DNA from: Enterobacter_D sp963521185
GTDB lineage: Bacteria; Pseudomonadota; Gammaproteobacteria; Enterobacterales; Enterobacteriaceae
Direction of reading: 5' to 3'
DNA length: 64,000 nt
Assembly: GCA_963521185.1 (NCBI GenBank)
Contig: CAUQTV010000015.1
Coordinates: forward strand, 1-64,000
This document shows, piece after piece, positions 44,257-53,290 of this stretch (position 1 is the stretch's first letter; the number at the start of each line of letters is the position of its first letter). The notes under the pieces are model-generated. The model did not search any database, had not been told where the DNA came from, and was given only the letters and a program-made list of their open reading frames with translations. The position numbers and the translations under genes were made by a program.

Positions 44257-47064
44257 ATGCAGAACGGCGCGATGAAAGCCTGGCTGGACTCTTCTTACCT
44301 CTCTGGGTCGAACCAGAGCTGGATAGAACAGCTCTATGAAGACTTCTTAACCGATCCTGACTCGGTCGATGCAAACTGGCGCTCTATGTTCCAGCAGCTT
44401 CCGGTCACCGGTGTGAAACCGGATCAATTCCATTCCAAAACACGTGATTATTTCCGTCGTCTGGCGAAGGATGCCTCACGTTATACTTCTTCTGTTTCCG
44501 ACCCCGACACCAATGTGAAGCAGGTAAAAGTCCTGCAGCTCATTAACGCCTATCGCTTCCGTGGTCATCAGCATGCGAATCTCGATCCGCTGGGACTGTG
44601 GAAACAAGAGACCGTGGCCGATCTCTCCCTTGGCTACCACGATCTCACCGAAGCCGATCTGCAAGAGACCTTCAACGTAGGATCTTTCGCCATCGGCAAG
44701 GACACGATGAAACTGGGCGATCTGCTTGATGCGCTCAAACAAACCTACTGCGGCGCGATTGGCGCTGAGTACATGCACATTACCAGCACCGAAGAGAAAC
44801 GCTGGATCCAGCAGCGCATCGAATCGGTCGCCGGTCGCGCCAGCTTTACCCCGGAAGAGAAAAAACGTTTCCTCGGTGAACTGACCGCCGCCGAAGGTAT
44901 GGAGCGGTATCTGGGCGCGAAATTCCCCGGTGCAAAACGCTTCTCGCTGGAAGGCGGCGACGCGCTGGTGCCGATGCTCAAAGAGATGATCCGCCACGCC
45001 GGTAAAAGCGGCACGCGCGAAGTGGTGCTGGGTATGGCGCACCGTGGTCGTCTGAACGTGCTGATCAACGTGCTGGGCAAAAAATCGCAGGATCTGTTCG
45101 ACGAGTTTGCCGGTAAGCACAAAGAGCACCTCGGCACCGGTGATGTGAAATACCATCAGGGCTTCTCCTCGGATATTGAAACCGAAGGCGGCCTGGTGCA
45201 CCTGGCGCTGGCGTTTAACCCGTCGCACCTGGAGATCGTCAGCCCGGTGGTGATGGGGTCCGTGCGTGCGCGTCTTGACCGTCTTGATGAGCCGAGCAGC
45301 AATAAAGTGCTGCCGATCACCATTCACGGTGACGCGGCGGTGACCGGCCAGGGCGTGGTGCAGGAAACCCTGAACATGTCCAAAGCGCGGGGTTACGAAG
45401 TGGGCGGTACCGTGCGTATCGTCATCAATAACCAGGTGGGCTTTACCACCTCGAACCCGCTGGATGCGCGCTCCACCCCGTACTGTACTGATATCGGTAA
45501 AATGGTGCAGGCCCCGATTTTCCACGTCAATGCAGACGATCCGGAAGCCGTGGCGTTCGTCACCCGCGTGGCGCTCGATTTCCGCAATACCTTCAAACGC
45601 GATGTGTTCATCGACCTGGTGTGCTACCGCCGTCACGGCCATAACGAAGCCGACGAGCCGAGCGCCACCCAGCCGCTGATGTACCAGAAAATCAAAAAAC
45701 ACCCGACGCCGCGTAAAATCTACGCTGACGTGCTGGAGCAGGAAAAAATCGCCACGCTGGAAGATGCCACTGAAATGGTCAATCTTTACCGCGACCAGTT
45801 AGACGCGGGCGAATGCGTGGTGAAAGAGTGGCGTCCGATGAACATGCACTCGTTCACCTGGTCGCCCTACCTGAACCATGAGTGGGACGAAAGCTACCCG
45901 AACAAAGTTGAAATGAAACGCGTGCAGGAGCTGGCGAAGCGCATCAGCACGGTGCCGGATGCCATCGACATGCAATCACGCGTGGCGAAAATCTACGGTG
46001 ACCGCCAGGCGATGGCCGCAGGGGACAAACTGTTCGACTGGGGCGGCGCGGAAAACCTCGCTTACGCAACGCTGGTGGATGAAGGCATCTCCGTGCGTCT
46101 GTCCGGTGAAGACTCCGGTCGCGGGACCTTCTTCCACCGTCACGCGGTGATCCATAACCAGGCCAACGGATCGACCTACACGCCGCTGCACCACGTGCAC
46201 AATTCGCAGGGGCCGTTCAAAGTCTGGGACTCGGTACTCTCCGAAGAAGCGGTGCTGGCGTTTGAATATGGTTACGCCACCGCTGAGCCGCGCACGCTGA
46301 CCATCTGGGAAGCGCAGTTCGGTGACTTCGCCAACGGTGCGCAGGTGGTGATCGACCAGTTCATCAGCTCCGGCGAGCAGAAATGGGGCCGTATGTGCGG
46401 TCTGGTGATGCTGCTGCCGCACGGTTACGAAGGGCAGGGGCCGGAACACTCCTCCGCGCGTCTTGAGCGCTACCTGCAACTGTGCGCTGAGCAGAATATG
46501 CAGGTGTGCGTGCCGTCAACGCCTGCGCAGGTGTACCACATGATCCGTCGTCAGGCGCTGCGCGGTATGCGCCGTCCGCTGATCGTGATGTCGCCAAAAT
46601 CATTGCTGCGTCATCCGCTGGCGGTTTCAAGCCTGGATGAGCTGGCCAACGGCACCTTCATGCCGGCCATTGGCGAAATAGATGACCTTGATCCACAAGG
46701 GGTTAAGCGCGTTGTTCTCTGTTCTGGTAAGGTTTATTACGACCTGCTTGAACAGCGTCGTAAAAACGACCAGAAAGATGTCGCCATTGTGCGTATCGAA
46801 CAACTCTATCCCTTCCCGCACCAGGCGGTGCAGGAAGCCTTAAAACCGTTTGCCCACGTGCATGATTTTGTCTGGTGCCAGGAAGAGCCGCTTAACCAGG
46901 GCGCATGGTATTGCAGTCAACATCATTTCCGTGAAGTGATTCCGTTTGGGTCTGCTCTGCGTTACGCAGGTCGCCCGGCCTCCGCCTCTCCGGCGGTAGG
47001 ATATCTGTCCGTTCACCAGAAGCAGCAGCAAGATCTGGTTAATGACGCGCTGAACGTCGATTAA
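44257..47064 (+). CDS. sucA: 2-oxoglutarate dehydrogenase E1
   Basis: SucA decarboxylates 2-oxoglutarate with thiamine diphosphate and passes the succinyl group to SucB. The 935-residue protein is two residues longer than E. coli, with changes around residues 190-194 (ESVAGRASF). The N-terminal E2-interaction segment is MQNGAMKAWLDSSYL; the catalytic part has GMAHRGRLNVL, the ThDP motif region GDAAVTGQG...NNQVGFTT, and EFGYATAEP-like EYGYATAEPRTL. Confidence 0.98.
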   Translation: MQNGAMKAWLDSSYLSGSNQSWIEQLYEDFLTDPDSVDANWRSMFQQLPVTGVKPDQFHSKTRDYFRRLAKDASRYTSSVSDPDTNVKQVKVLQLINAYRFRGHQHANLDPLGLWKQETVADLSLGYHDLTEADLQETFNVGSFAIGKDTMKLGDLLDALKQTYCGAIGAEYMHITSTEEKRWIQQRIESVAGRASFTPEEKKRFLGELTAAEGMERYLGAKFPGAKRFSLEGGDALVPMLKEMIRHAGKSGTREVVLGMAHRGRLNVLINVLGKKSQDLFDEFAGKHKEHLGTGDVKYHQGFSSDIETEGGLVHLALAFNPSHLEIVSPVVMGSVRARLDRLDEPSSNKVLPITIHGDAAVTGQGVVQETLNMSKARGYEVGGTVRIVINNQVGFTTSNPLDARSTPYCTDIGKMVQAPIFHVNADDPEAVAFVTRVALDFRNTFKRDVFIDLVCYRRHGHNEADEPSATQPLMYQKIKKHPTPRKIYADVLEQEKIATLEDATEMVNLYRDQLDAGECVVKEWRPMNMHSFTWSPYLNHEWDESYPNKVEMKRVQELAKRISTVPDAIDMQSRVAKIYGDRQAMAAGDKLFDWGGAENLAYATLVDEGISVRLSGEDSGRGTFFHRHAVIHNQANGSTYTPLHHVHNSQGPFKVWDSVLSEEAVLAFEYGYATAEPRTLTIWEAQFGDFANGAQVVIDQFISSGEQKWGRMCGLVMLLPHGYEGQGPEHSSARLERYLQLCAEQNMQVCVPSTPAQVYHMIRRQALRGMRRPLIVMSPKSLLRHPLAVSSLDELANGTFMPAIGEIDDLDPQGVKRVVLCSGKVYYDLLEQRRKNDQKDVAIVRIEQLYPFPHQAVQEALKPFAHVHDFVWCQEEPLNQGAWYCSQHHFREVIPFGSALRYAGRPASASPAVGYLSVHQKQQQDLVNDALNVD

Positions 47065-47078
47065 TTAAAGGATAAATA

Positions 47079-48308
47079 ATGAGTAGCGTAGATATTCTTG
47101 TTCCCGACCTGCCTGAGTCCGTTGCTGATGCGACTGTCGCGACCTGGCACAAAAAACCAGGCGATAGCGTTAAGCGCGATGAAGTGCTGGTAGAAATCGA
47201 AACTGACAAAGTGGTACTGGAAGTACCGGCGTCGGCGGACGGCATCCTGGATGCGGTTCTGGAAGATGAAGGCACCACCGTGACCTCGCGTCAAATTTTA
47301 GGTCGCCTGCGTGAAGGTAACAGCGGCGGTAAAGAGAGCAGCGCCAAATCTGAAAGCAAAGAGTCCACCCCGGCTCAGCGTCAGACGGCGTCCTTAGAAG
47401 AGCAAAATAACGAAGCGTTAAGCCCGGCGATCCGTCGCCTGCTGGCAGAACACGGCCTTGAAGCCAGTGCCATTAAAGGCACCGGCGTGGGCGGTCGTTT
47501 AACGCGTGAAGACGTTGAAAAACACCTGGCGAAAGCGCCAGCGGCAAAAGAAGAGAAAGCACCGGCCGCCGCACCTGCACCGGCGCAGGCCGCTCCGCAG
47601 CTGGCGGGCCGCTCTGAGAAGCGCGTGCCAATGACCCGCCTGCGCAAACGCGTGGCCGAGCGTCTGCTGGAAGCGAAAAACTCCACCGCCATGCTGACCA
47701 CCTTTAACGAAGTCAACATGAAGCCGATTATGGATCTGCGCAAGCAGTACGGCGACGCCTTCGAAAAACGCCACGGCATCCGTCTGGGCTTTATGTCCTT
47801 CTACGTCAAAGCGGTCGTGGAAGCCCTGAAACGCTTCCCGGAAGTGAACGCCTCCATCGACGGCGATGATGTGGTGTACCACAACTATTTTGACGTCAGC
47901 ATGGCGGTCTCCACACCGCGCGGTCTGGTGACCCCAGTGCTGCGTGACGTCGACGCGCTGGGCATGTCCGACATCGAAAAACGCATCAAAGAGCTGGCGG
48001 TGAAAGGCCGTGATGGCAAGCTGACCGTGGACGATTTGACCGGCGGTAACTTCACCATCACCAACGGCGGTGTGTTCGGTTCGCTGATGTCAACGCCGAT
48101 CATCAACCCGCCGCAGAGCGCGATTCTGGGCATGCACGCCATCAAAGACCGCCCAATGGCGGTAGACGGTAAAGTGGAGATCCTGCCCATGATGTATCTG
48201 GCGCTCTCTTACGATCACCGTCTGATTGATGGCCGCGAATCGGTGAGCTTCCTGGTGGCGATTAAAGAGCTGCTCGAAGATCCAACCCGTTTGCTGCTGG
48301 ACGTTTAG
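47079..48308 (+). CDS. sucB: dihydrolipoyl succinyltransferase (E2)
   Basis: SucB forms the 24-mer core of the 2-oxoglutarate dehydrogenase complex. The 409-residue protein has a lipoyl domain with lipoyl-lysine at residue 44 (ETDKVVLEVP), a linker, an E3-binding domain (about 110-150, SPAIRRLLAEHGLEAS), an Ala/Pro linker, and the catalytic domain ending with SYDHRLIDGRE. It lies 14 bp after sucA. Confidence 0.98.
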   Translation: MSSVDILVPDLPESVADATVATWHKKPGDSVKRDEVLVEIETDKVVLEVPASADGILDAVLEDEGTTVTSRQILGRLREGNSGGKESSAKSESKESTPAQRQTASLEEQNNEALSPAIRRLLAEHGLEASAIKGTGVGGRLTREDVEKHLAKAPAAKEEKAPAAAPAPAQAAPQLAGRSEKRVPMTRLRKRVAERLLEAKNSTAMLTTFNEVNMKPIMDLRKQYGDAFEKRHGIRLGFMSFYVKAVVEALKRFPEVNASIDGDDVVYHNYFDVSMAVSTPRGLVTPVLRDVDALGMSDIEKRIKELAVKGRDGKLTVDDLTGGNFTITNGGVFGSLMSTPIINPPQSAILGMHAIKDRPMAVDGKVEILPMMYLALSYDHRLIDGRESVSFLVAIKELLEDPTRLLLDV

Positions 48309-48317
48309 TTTTGAGGT

Positions 48318-48400
48318 AACGCCCGGCGGCACTGCGTTTGCCGGGCCTACAAAAGCATCACCTGCCCTGTAGGCCGGGTAAGCGAAGCGCCACCCGGCGT
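48318..48400. repeat. REP pair (BIME) between sucB and sucC
   Basis: Two REP units in opposite orientation, ACGCCCGGCGGCACTGCGTT...GGGCCTAC (48318-48350) and GTAGGCCGGGTAAGCGAAGC...CCGGCGT (48369-48400), lie in the sucB-sucC gap. They may stabilise the upstream mRNA or tune relative output of the two enzymes. Confidence 0.9.
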
Positions 48401-48460
48401 AAAAAACGCACCGACCCACAGGCTTTATGATAACGATTACCTGAAAAGTGGATAGAACGC

Positions 48461-49627
48461 ATGAACTTACATGAATACCAGGCAAAACAACTGTTTGCCC
48501 GTTATGGCTTACCAGCGCCAGTCGGCTACGCCTGCAATACCCCGCGTGAAGCTGAAGAAGCGGCATCCAAAATCGGTGCCGGTCCGTGGGTGGTAAAATG
48601 CCAGGTACACGCGGGCGGTCGCGGTAAAGCGGGCGGCGTGAAGGTCGTCAACAGCAAAGAAGAGATTCGTGCGTTCGCAGAGCACTGGCTCGGTAAGCGT
48701 CTGGTGACCTACCAGACGGACGCGAACGGCCAGCCGGTAAACCAGATCCTGGTTGAGTCGGCAACTGACATCGACAAAGAGCTGTATCTGGGCGCGGTCG
48801 TTGACCGTAGCTCCCGTCGCGTGGTGTTCATGGCGTCCACTGAAGGCGGCGTGGAAATCGAAAAAGTGGCGGAAGAGACCCCGCACCTGATTCACAAAGT
48901 GGCGCTGGATCCGCTGGCCGGGCCAATGCCGTATCAGGGCCGCGAACTGGCGTTCAAACTGGGTCTGGAAGGTAAACAGGTTCAGCAGTTCACCAAAATC
49001 TTTATGGGACTGGCGAACATTTTCCTTGAGCGCGACCTGGCGCTTATCGAAATCAACCCGCTGGTCATCACCAAACAGGGCGACCTGATCTGCCTTGATG
49101 GCAAACTGGGTGCTGACGGTAACGCGCTGTTCCGCCAGCCGGACCTGCGTGAAATGCGCGACCAGTCTCAGGAAGATCCGCGCGAAGCTCAGGCGGCGCA
49201 GTGGGAACTGAACTATGTGGCGCTTGACGGTAACATCGGCTGCATGGTTAACGGTGCGGGGCTCGCAATGGGCACCATGGACATCGTTAAGCTGCACGGC
49301 GGTGAACCGGCTAACTTCCTCGACGTGGGCGGCGGTGCAACCAAAGAGCGCGTGACCGAAGCCTTCAAAATCATCCTCTCCGACGACAATGTCAAAGCCG
49401 TGCTGGTGAACATCTTCGGCGGCATCGTGCGCTGTGACCTCATCGCCGACGGCATTATCGGTGCGGTGGAAGAAGTGGGTGTTAACGTCCCGGTGGTGGT
49501 GCGTCTGGAAGGCAACAATGCCGAACTGGGTGCGAAAAAACTGGCTGACAGCGGCCTGAATATTATTGCAGCGAAAAGTCTGACGGACGCAGCACAGCAG
49601 GTTGTTGCCGCAGTGGAGGGGAAATAA
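48461..49627 (+). CDS. sucC: succinyl-CoA synthetase beta subunit
   Basis: SucC is the ATP-grasp subunit of succinyl-CoA synthetase, which makes succinate and ATP from succinyl-CoA. The 388-residue length equals E. coli. Nucleotide-binding segments QVHAGGRGKAGGVK (about residue 46) and the C-terminal LVNIFGGIVRCD are present. The last codon overlaps the sucD start region. Confidence 0.98.
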   Translation: MNLHEYQAKQLFARYGLPAPVGYACNTPREAEEAASKIGAGPWVVKCQVHAGGRGKAGGVKVVNSKEEIRAFAEHWLGKRLVTYQTDANGQPVNQILVESATDIDKELYLGAVVDRSSRRVVFMASTEGGVEIEKVAEETPHLIHKVALDPLAGPMPYQGRELAFKLGLEGKQVQQFTKIFMGLANIFLERDLALIEINPLVITKQGDLICLDGKLGADGNALFRQPDLREMRDQSQEDPREAQAAQWELNYVALDGNIGCMVNGAGLAMGTMDIVKLHGGEPANFLDVGGGATKERVTEAFKIILSDDNVKAVLVNIFGGIVRCDLIADGIIGAVEEVGVNVPVVVRLEGNNAELGAKKLADSGLNIIAAKSLTDAAQQVVAAVEGK

Positions 49628-50496
49628 TGTCCATTTTGATCGATAAAAACACCAAGGTTATCTGCCAGGGCTTCACCGGTAGCCAGGGGACGTTCCACTC
49701 TGAGCAAGCGATCGCTTACGGTACGCAAATGGTGGGTGGCGTCACGCCAGGCAAAGGCGGCACCGAGCATCTGGGTCTGCCGGTGTTCAACACCGTGCGT
49801 GAAGCGGTCGAAGCCACGGGCGCAACCGCCACCGTGATCTACGTTCCGGCTCCGTTCTGCAAAGACTCGATTCTGGAAGCCATCGACGCAGGCATTAAGC
49901 TGATTATCACCATTACCGAAGGCATTCCGACGCTGGATATGCTGACGGTGAAGGTGAAGCTCGACGAAGCTGGCGTGCGCATGATTGGGCCGAACTGCCC
50001 TGGTGTGATCACCCCGGGCGCGTGCAAAATCGGCATCATGCCGGGTCACATTCACCAGCCGGGCAAAGTGGGTATCGTCTCCCGTTCCGGTACGCTGACC
50101 TATGAAGCGGTTAAGCAGACAACCGATTACGGCTTTGGCCAGTCCACCTGCGTGGGCATCGGTGGGGATCCGATCCCAGGCTCTAACTTTATCGATATCC
50201 TGAAGCTGTTCCAGGAAGATCCGCAGACCGAAGCGATCGTCATGATCGGTGAGATCGGCGGCAGCGCGGAAGAAGAAGCGGCGGCGTACATTAAAGAGCA
50301 CGTGACCAAACCGGTTGTGGGCTACATCGCCGGTGTTACCGCGCCGAAAGGCAAACGTATGGGCCACGCAGGCGCGATCATCGCAGGCGGCAAAGGCACC
50401 GCGGATGAGAAATTCGCCGCCCTCGAAGCCGCAGGCGTGAAAACCGTACGCAGCCTGGCGGATATCGGCGAAGCGCTGAAAGCAATCATTAAATAA
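49627..50496 (+). CDS. sucD: succinyl-CoA synthetase alpha subunit
   Basis: SucD binds CoA and carries the phosphohistidine intermediate. The 289-residue protein shows the CoA-binding N-terminus CQGFTGSQGTFH, the GxNCPG motif in GPNCPGVITPG, and the active-site histidine in RMGHAGAIIAGG near residue 247. It is the last gene of sdhCDAB-sucABCD. Confidence 0.98.
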   Translation: MSILIDKNTKVICQGFTGSQGTFHSEQAIAYGTQMVGGVTPGKGGTEHLGLPVFNTVREAVEATGATATVIYVPAPFCKDSILEAIDAGIKLIITITEGIPTLDMLTVKVKLDEAGVRMIGPNCPGVITPGACKIGIMPGHIHQPGKVGIVSRSGTLTYEAVKQTTDYGFGQSTCVGIGGDPIPGSNFIDILKLFQEDPQTEAIVMIGEIGGSAEEEAAAYIKEHVTKPVVGYIAGVTAPKGKRMGHAGAIIAGGKGTADEKFAALEAAGVKTVRSLADIGEALKAIIK

Positions 50497-50572
50497 GCCA
50501 TATGCGCTCTGGAAAGGGCGCAATAAATAGAAAATTCTCGACATGATTGGCCGCGTAAAAGCGGCCTTTTTT
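50480..50572 (+). ncRNA. sdhX: candidate SdhX (RybD) 3'-UTR small RNA
   Basis: In E. coli the 3' end of the sdh-suc mRNA after sucD is processed to the small RNA SdhX, which represses ackA. The same position here has a 76-nt 3'-UTR ending in a clear intrinsic terminator with a poly-T end, the form needed for Hfq binding. I infer the RNA from position and terminator; the 5' end and the seed were not checked. Confidence 0.5.
50549..50572 (+). terminator. sdh-suc operon terminator
   Basis: A 6-bp stem GGCCGC/GCGGCC with a GTAAAA loop is followed by six T residues. The next 150 bp up to 50726 are AT-rich, with no gene seen, and hold the promoter of the next regulator. Confidence 0.93.
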
Positions 50573-50726
50573 ATGCGGCTAACTTCGTGCATTATCAGCA
50601 CATCAACTTGCGAAACGGCGATTAAATTGTGCGATTACATTCAACGTAAATGTTATGAAATAAACGCATAGTCAACAAGAGAATCTGCGTTTGTTTGGAT
50701 AATACCCTTTACGATGGGAGAGAATC

Positions 50727-51617
50727 GTGTCGATATCATTCAGTCAGCCAGGAAGTTCATTCCTTGAGGCGATTGCTCATGATTTTGTTAATGCCACCGA
50801 TCTTGCATTGGTGATGGTTGATATTCGTGGGTTGCCGATCTCACCGTTCTACAATTGCACGCCTTTCTGCCAACAAATGCGCGCCAGCCAGCACTATCGC
50901 CAGCAGTGCCAGCGCTGCGATAAACGGGGTGGTTTCGCCGCGCTTGAGGCCGACAAACCGCACCTTTACCGCTGCCATGCGGGGCTGGTGGAGTTTTCGC
51001 TGCCGCTGGAAATCGACGGCCAACTGCTGGGCTTTGTGATTTGCGGTCAGGTGCGCGTCGACGCACATAATGACATTGCCTCTGTTCTGCAAGACGATGA
51101 CGCTCAGCACGCGCAGGCGGCGCTCATGTCATTATGGCACGACGTGCCGCAGGTGGATTATACCCGTCTGACTTCTGCCGCCCGATTATTAAACTCGATC
51201 GTAACGAGTTACCTTAATAATAATGTTCGCACGCTTTTACTAAATAAAAATTTAGCTGAACCGCGAAAATTAATATCGCACCGGGAAAAACGTCATGACG
51301 TCATTATGAATAAAACCCTGCGCTATATTGATGAGCATCTCTTTGAAGGCTTAACGCTCGAAAAAGTGGCGGCGCACGTCTATCTCAGCCCCTATTATTT
51401 CAGCCGTCTTTTCAGGAAGCATCAGGGAGTGGGGTTCAATGCCTGGGTGAACGAAAAGAAGATGCAGCGGGCGCGCGATCTTCTGCACAGCAGCGACTGG
51501 TCCATTGACTGCATAGCGCGGCGGCTGCACTTCTCGCAAACCAGCTACTTTTGTAAACTTTTTCGTCAGACCTATCAGCTTTCCCCGCAACAATTTCGCT
51601 TACAGCGCACAGCGTAG
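50727..51617 (+). CDS. PocR-domain AraC-family regulator
   Basis: This 296-residue regulator has an N-terminal PocR sensory domain (about 10-165) with the cysteine pattern CQQCQRCDKRGG and YRCHAGLVEF, and a C-terminal AraC helix-turn-helix pair (about 195-293) with LEKVAAHVYLSPYYFSRLFR. It starts at a GTG after GGGAGAGA. PocR of Salmonella controls B12 synthesis and propanediol use; here the neighbours are a B12-dependent glutamate mutase cluster on the other strand, so it is the likely activator of that cluster, possibly sensing a pathway metabolite. Confidence 0.87.
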   Translation: MSISFSQPGSSFLEAIAHDFVNATDLALVMVDIRGLPISPFYNCTPFCQQMRASQHYRQQCQRCDKRGGFAALEADKPHLYRCHAGLVEFSLPLEIDGQLLGFVICGQVRVDAHNDIASVLQDDDAQHAQAALMSLWHDVPQVDYTRLTSAARLLNSIVTSYLNNNVRTLLLNKNLAEPRKLISHREKRHDVIMNKTLRYIDEHLFEGLTLEKVAAHVYLSPYYFSRLFRKHQGVGFNAWVNEKKMQRARDLLHSSDWSIDCIARRLHFSQTSYFCKLFRQTYQLSPQQFRLQRTA

Positions 51618-51724
51618 TCAGAAGCGGAATGCGACTCACGGCGTTGCGATGTTTTGCGCTGCTATAATTCCGCCGCGCAGAAGAATATCGCTACGATGAC
51701 TCTATTAATAAAATGGAAAATGCT

Positions 51725-52642
51725 ATGAGAGGGAAATTACCAAAGACAGAGCTTCTTGTGACCTTTGAAGTGGTTGCACGCCATGAGAGCTACACGCGTG
51801 CGGCTGAAGAACTGGCCCTGACCCAAAGTGCCGTATTCCGCCAGGTGACTGCCCTGGAGGATTTCTTGAAGACCGCGCTGTTTAGCCATTCGAAGAAACG
51901 CATCTTTCTCAATGACGCGGGCCGTCACTATCTCTCCATTGTGAAAGAGACGCTGAATAAGCTGGAGCGCGACACCAATAACATCATGTGCTGGCAACCG
52001 ACGGTGCAGGTGATTGAGCTGGCGGTCAACCCGACCTTTAGCACCCACTGGCTGATCCCCAATCTGCGTGAGTTTAACCAGACTCACCCGGAGATCGTCG
52101 TGAACATCAATTCCCTTGCCAGCCTTGGTGATTTTCAGAGTCGGGAATACGATGCCGCCATTATGCGTGAAGATTTTTGTTCGCCATGGGGCGGGGTCGT
52201 ACATCTACTGGAAGAAGAGATCCTGCCCGTTTGCAGCAGCAGCCTGCTTAGCCACACCGGTAAGCGAATCAGCGTGGAAGAGCTGCTCAACGATTTTCCG
52301 CTGCTGCATCAAAGCACGCGGATTGACGGTTGGCAGGAGTGGTTTGCGCTGTCGGGGATCAGCGGTCAGTCCATCAATAAAGGTCCGCGTTTCGATCTGA
52401 TTTCAATGCTGATCGCCGCCGTGCGATCGCATCTGGGCGTGGCGCTGTTGCCGCGCTTTTCGATTCAGAACGATCTGGATAACGGTACCATGGTGATCCC
52501 CTGCGACGTGCCGATGCGCACCGGGAACCGTTTCATAATGACCTGGCGGGAGGACAAAATGCTGTCACCCAAGCTGCAAACCTTCCACGACTGGGTGGTT
52601 AAAAAATCCGCGCTAAGCCGCCAGGCCGTGCGGATGCAGTAA
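51725..52642 (+). CDS. LysR-family regulator next to the glutamate mutase cluster
   Basis: This LysR-type regulator has an N-terminal helix-turn-helix (about 5-63, YTRAAEELALTQSAVFRQV) and a periplasmic-binding-like effector domain, GcvA-like in style. I chose the ATG at 51725 because GGAAA precedes it at suitable spacing; an ATG at 51713 is in frame and would add four residues. About 305 residues. It is the second regulator of the region and is closed by a strong terminator. Target and ligand are unknown; glutamate or an intermediate of the methylaspartate route is a reasonable guess from context. Confidence 0.85.
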   Translation: MRGKLPKTELLVTFEVVARHESYTRAAEELALTQSAVFRQVTALEDFLKTALFSHSKKRIFLNDAGRHYLSIVKETLNKLERDTNNIMCWQPTVQVIELAVNPTFSTHWLIPNLREFNQTHPEIVVNINSLASLGDFQSREYDAAIMREDFCSPWGGVVHLLEEEILPVCSSSLLSHTGKRISVEELLNDFPLLHQSTRIDGWQEWFALSGISGQSINKGPRFDLISMLIAAVRSHLGVALLPRFSIQNDLDNGTMVIPCDVPMRTGNRFIMTWREDKMLSPKLQTFHDWVVKKSALSRQAVRMQ

Positions 52643-52645
52643 ATA

Positions 52646-52680
52646 CGTCGCCTGACGTGATGTCAGGCGACGCCGTTTTT
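52646..52680 (+). terminator. terminator after the LysR gene
   Basis: An 11-bp perfect stem (CGTCGCCTGAC pairing with GTCAGGCGACG) with a GTGAT loop is followed by CCG and five T residues. It overlaps the end of the convergent cobA gene. Confidence 0.9.
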
Positions 52681-53281
52681 ACCAGTCGATGCCGGTTTGT
52701 GCGGCAATTCCCTTATCAAAGGCATGTTTGACCGGGCGAATTTCACTAACCGTATCGGCGATCGCTATCAGGCGTGCATGACAGCCGCGCCCGGTGATAA
52801 TCACACTTTGCATCACCGGACGCGAAGTGATGGCTTGCAGCACCTCATCAACATCCAGATACTGATACGCCAGCATATAGGTCAGCTCATCCAGCACCAC
52901 CAGATCGTAACCGGGATCGGCAAGCATGTGCTGGCACTGTACCCATACCTCCTGCGCCGCCCGCTGATCCAGTTCACGGTTTTGCGTCTCCCAGGTAAAG
53001 CCGGTCCCCATAATGTGAAACTCCACACCGTGGGGATTAAGCAGCTGGTATTCGCCGTTTTCCCATTCGCCTTTAATAAACTGCGCGACGCCAACTCGCT
53101 TGCCGTGACCCACGGCGCGGGTGGCGGTGCCAAAGGCGGCGGTGGATTTGCCTTTACCGTTCCCCGTAAAGATCAACACTATGCCCTGATGCTGCGTGGC
53201 GGCGGCCACGCGCGTATCGACTTTCTCTTTCAACTTTTGCTGTCGCTGCTGGTGACGTTCGTCATTCGCTCTGACTTGCAT
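52679..53281 (-). CDS. cobA: corrinoid adenosyltransferase, CobA/BtuR type
   Basis: This enzyme transfers the adenosyl group of ATP to cob(I)alamin, making coenzyme B12. The 200-residue protein is a full-length CobA/BtuR homologue with P-loop GNGKGKSTAAFG near residue 40 and the later VVLDELTYML. It is the last gene of the cluster, 9 bp after fumD. Enterobacteria normally carry btuR elsewhere, so this is probably a second, dedicated copy supplying adenosylcobalamin to glutamate mutase. Confidence 0.9.
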   Translation of the reverse strand: MQVRANDERHQQRQQKLKEKVDTRVAAATQHQGIVLIFTGNGKGKSTAAFGTATRAVGHGKRVGVAQFIKGEWENGEYQLLNPHGVEFHIMGTGFTWETQNRELDQRAAQEVWVQCQHMLADPGYDLVVLDELTYMLAYQYLDVDEVLQAITSRPVMQSVIITGRGCHARLIAIADTVSEIRPVKHAFDKGIAAQTGIDW

Positions 53282-53290
53282 GTGCGCTCC

